This document shows, piece by piece, positions 62,188 to 64,000 of a DNA stretch of 64,000 nucleotides. This DNA is from Saccharomycodes ludwigii (lineage: Eukaryota; Ascomycota; Saccharomycetes; Saccharomycodales; Saccharomycodaceae). The position numbers and the translations under genes were made by a program. A model generated the notes under the pieces. That model saw only the letters and a list, made by a program, of their open reading frames with translations, searched no databases and was not told the origin of the DNA. Location: positions 310,001-374,000 of the forward strand of contig NC_060206.1 in the NCBI RefSeq assembly GCF_020623625.1. Reading direction: 5' to 3'. How positions within the stretch are numbered: position 1 is the stretch's first letter; the number at the start of each line of letters is the position of its first letter.

Positions 62188-62815
62188 GTATTTTTTTTCT
62201 TTTCCGCTTATTTCTAGTGTATTTGTTCGAATATTCCGAACATTCCTTTTGAGATTTGCATCTGGTTGGGATATCGCTGATACTCCTATCATTTCTCAGG
62301 CAAAAAAAAATATTAAAAAAAAAATAAAAACTAATAAATAATATAAATATTCCTACTCTTATTTTTATTACCATATAAGCTTTACATGCTACATTCTTTT
62401 ACACTCTTGGTTAAAAATCCAAATAATCGCTTATTATATTTAAAGTTCTTATATCTTCTTTTCTATGTACTACCGTTTTGGTTGTTTTTTTTGCTCAATT
62501 ATATTTCTTTTTCCCCCTCATTGTTCTAAATCCTATTAATTCCCTGGTTCTTCTTAAATTAACACCACACCCATTATGAAAAATCAATATGAATAAATAA
62601 AAATTGTACTTATAACTGTATTAAACAAAACCAATTTTTTTTTTTCTTTCTTTTCTCTCATTAATTTTCGAATTTAACTAAATTTTTATCATAGTTTATC
62701 TGAAAATAAAATAAAATAAAATAAAAAAATATCACAGGTGATGGGGAGAAAATTAAATATACCAACACAAAGATAACCTAACATTCAACATCGTAAAATC
62801 GAAATACTTGTACTA
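61388..62815. other. Intergenic region between the tandem WOPR genes
   Basis: Contains a GGAAGAAAG-rich stretch (61530-61580), an ATCACGTG site at 61616-61623, poly-A tracts (61917-61940, 62157-62184) and a TAAAATAAAA run (62706-62727). No gene seen in its 1.4 kb. Confidence 0.55.
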
Positions 62816-63623
62816 ATGACACATTCACCAGTAACCTATTCCAATTGTTATATAAGTACTCCAAGAGATGTTTTATTAATTTTGCAAAAGATATTTATTG
62901 AACAAAAGTTGGATTTAGTTACTTCAAGACTTACTTATTCAGATAGGCACAATTTTGTAAAGAGTGGGAATTTATTTTGTTTTTTAGAAAAAAAAACTGG
63001 TGTCAAAAGATGGACCGATGGTTTATGCTGGTCAAATAGCAGAGTAACGGGCAAGTTTTTAATCTATAAGGAATTAGATAATGTAAATAATAACATCCAT
63101 CATACAATCGACCATAAAAGTAAAATATTGAAAAAAAAAACTCTGCGCCTTCCTTTGGGCAACAATGATGCCATTCATATAATATCATATTACACAGATC
63201 TGGACATCAAGTTAAAACATATTATGAGACCAAGTGAGGATCCATTTTTTACAAATGGCGATGCCAATATTAACGACTCTAATGTTTCTTCTGTAAGTTG
63301 GGATTTGAAACAAATGGTTGGACAATTTTTCTATAATAATGAAGACACCAATAGTACTGATAGTAATACCATTTCCACTCGGCAAGCTCGTTTTGATGCC
63401 AATAATAACATTACTTCGAATTCGCTGACATCTTTATTAAGTTCTACAACAAATTCCTCGACTTTGGGAATTGATAGAAGGGGTTACCATAAAGAATATA
63501 TCCCAGAAGAAAATGGAGATGAAAATTTGCAGATAAGAAACCTAAAAAGTGTTAGCACTAGTCCACACGCTACTTGCAGTGGTATTGCGGTTATTGCTTC
63601 CGATAATAATAATAATAATAATA

Positions 63624-63711
<88 letters not shown>

Positions 63712-64000
63712 AACTATCAATACTAATGCTAGGAAGAATCATAATCTCCTTGCTGATACTAGCAACGCTACAAACATTTATATTTCCGAATATCCTAATG
63801 TTGAACATAATATAGTAATTGATAACACAAATAATCTATACAATAATAATACAGCTTATCCAGTAAATATGTCTACAATAGTTCCACAGATGTGTTATTA
63901 CGGACAAGGTATTATATATACTAATAATATCGACGGTATGAACAGTGTTCCGATTCAGTATTTACAGAATATTACAGATACATCAAGATTTATTAATAGT
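62816..64000 (+). CDS. Second WOPR-domain transcription factor (3' end outside the window)
   Basis: Open from the ATG at 62816 to the window end: 395 codons without a stop, so the C-terminus is missing from view. The WOPR domain starts only a few residues in: SNCYISTPRDVLLILQKIFI, VTSRLTYSDRHNFVKSGNLF, then VKRWTDGLCWSNSRVTGKFL, and the second half KKKTLRLPLGNNDAIHIISY. It is clearly related to the upstream gene (shared SNCY, DVLLIL, IE.KL, KRWTDGL.WS.SR, HIISYY) and keeps a more canonical YISTPRD opening. It has a long poly-Asn tract at about residues 263-300 and an Asn/Ser-rich remainder. Same strand and 1.4 kb downstream, so a tandem duplicate, diverged for a long time. The product's function is inferred only from the family. 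Confidence 0.88.
63603..63711 (+). repeat. AAT triplet run (about 36 codons, poly-Asn) in the second WOPR gene
   Basis: A nearly uninterrupted AAT array with one AGT codon. Frame-preserving and probably length-variable. Confidence 0.9.

Noticed and set aside
1-64000. CRISPR array, rRNA genes, intact transposon or plasmid-like element
   Set aside because: Looked for and not seen; the only mobile sequences are three solo LTRs, and the tandem repeats are microsatellites or coding repeats.

Overview
This is a 64 kb piece of a nuclear chromosome from an ascomycete budding yeast (Saccharomycotina). It is very AT-rich, with long poly-A and poly-T tracts in almost every intergenic space. I see no intron in any gene. 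Nearly every gene has a clear Saccharomyces cerevisiae counterpart, and several blocks interleave genes that lie on two different S. cerevisiae chromosomes. That pattern points to a lineage that did not undergo the whole-genome duplication. Together with the base composition it suggests Saccharomycodes or a relative, but the species is inferred and not proven.

Layout. 0-5.4 kb: alcohol dehydrogenase (-), TRP1 (+) and IPP1 (-, convergent with TRP1). 5.9-6.8 kb: tRNA-Val(AAC) with two solo LTRs next to it. 7.4-15.5 kb, all on the minus strand: APC11, a full-size ABCG transporter (YOL075C type), NPC2 and SIT4. 17.1-17.5 kb: a decayed solo LTR and tRNA-Arg(UCU). 17.7-23.9 kb: MRPL10 (-), a WSC2-like cell-wall sensor (-) and POP3 (+), in the same order and orientation as YNL284C-YNL283C-YNL282W. 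24.5-29.4 kb: CHS2 (+) and a PYD3-type beta-alanine synthase (-), the latter absent from S. cerevisiae. 31.2-47.6 kb: ARG1, dipeptidyl peptidase III, RPN4, an unrecognised 620-residue protein, a GPM2/GPM3-type protein and an OSH1/OSH2-type oxysterol-binding protein. 48.6-54.4 kb: a CRT10-like gene, URM1, NAS2 and GCN4. 54.4-64 kb: a 5.2 kb non-coding stretch followed by two tandem WOPR-domain (Gti1/Pac2, Wor1/Mit1) transcription factor genes; the second runs off the window end.

Functional links. GCN4 and a target with a perfect Gcn4 site (ARG1) lie in the same window. The GCN4 leader carries five short upstream ORFs, the hallmark of Gcn4 translational control. RPN4 (proteasome gene activator) and NAS2 (proteasome assembly chaperone) are both present; the RPN4 promoter has adjacent Pdr1/3-type and Yap1-type sites. 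CHS2 has an Mcm1-Forkhead composite site upstream, expected for a mitotic chitin synthase. The three LTRs share a core and two of them abut tRNA 5' ends, as Ty3-type elements do.

I found no CRISPR array, no intact transposon, no rRNA gene and no convincing centromere. The least explained items are the 620-residue protein, the WOPR gene pair with its long promoter and inverted repeat, and a locally GC-richer non-coding island near 48.0 kb.
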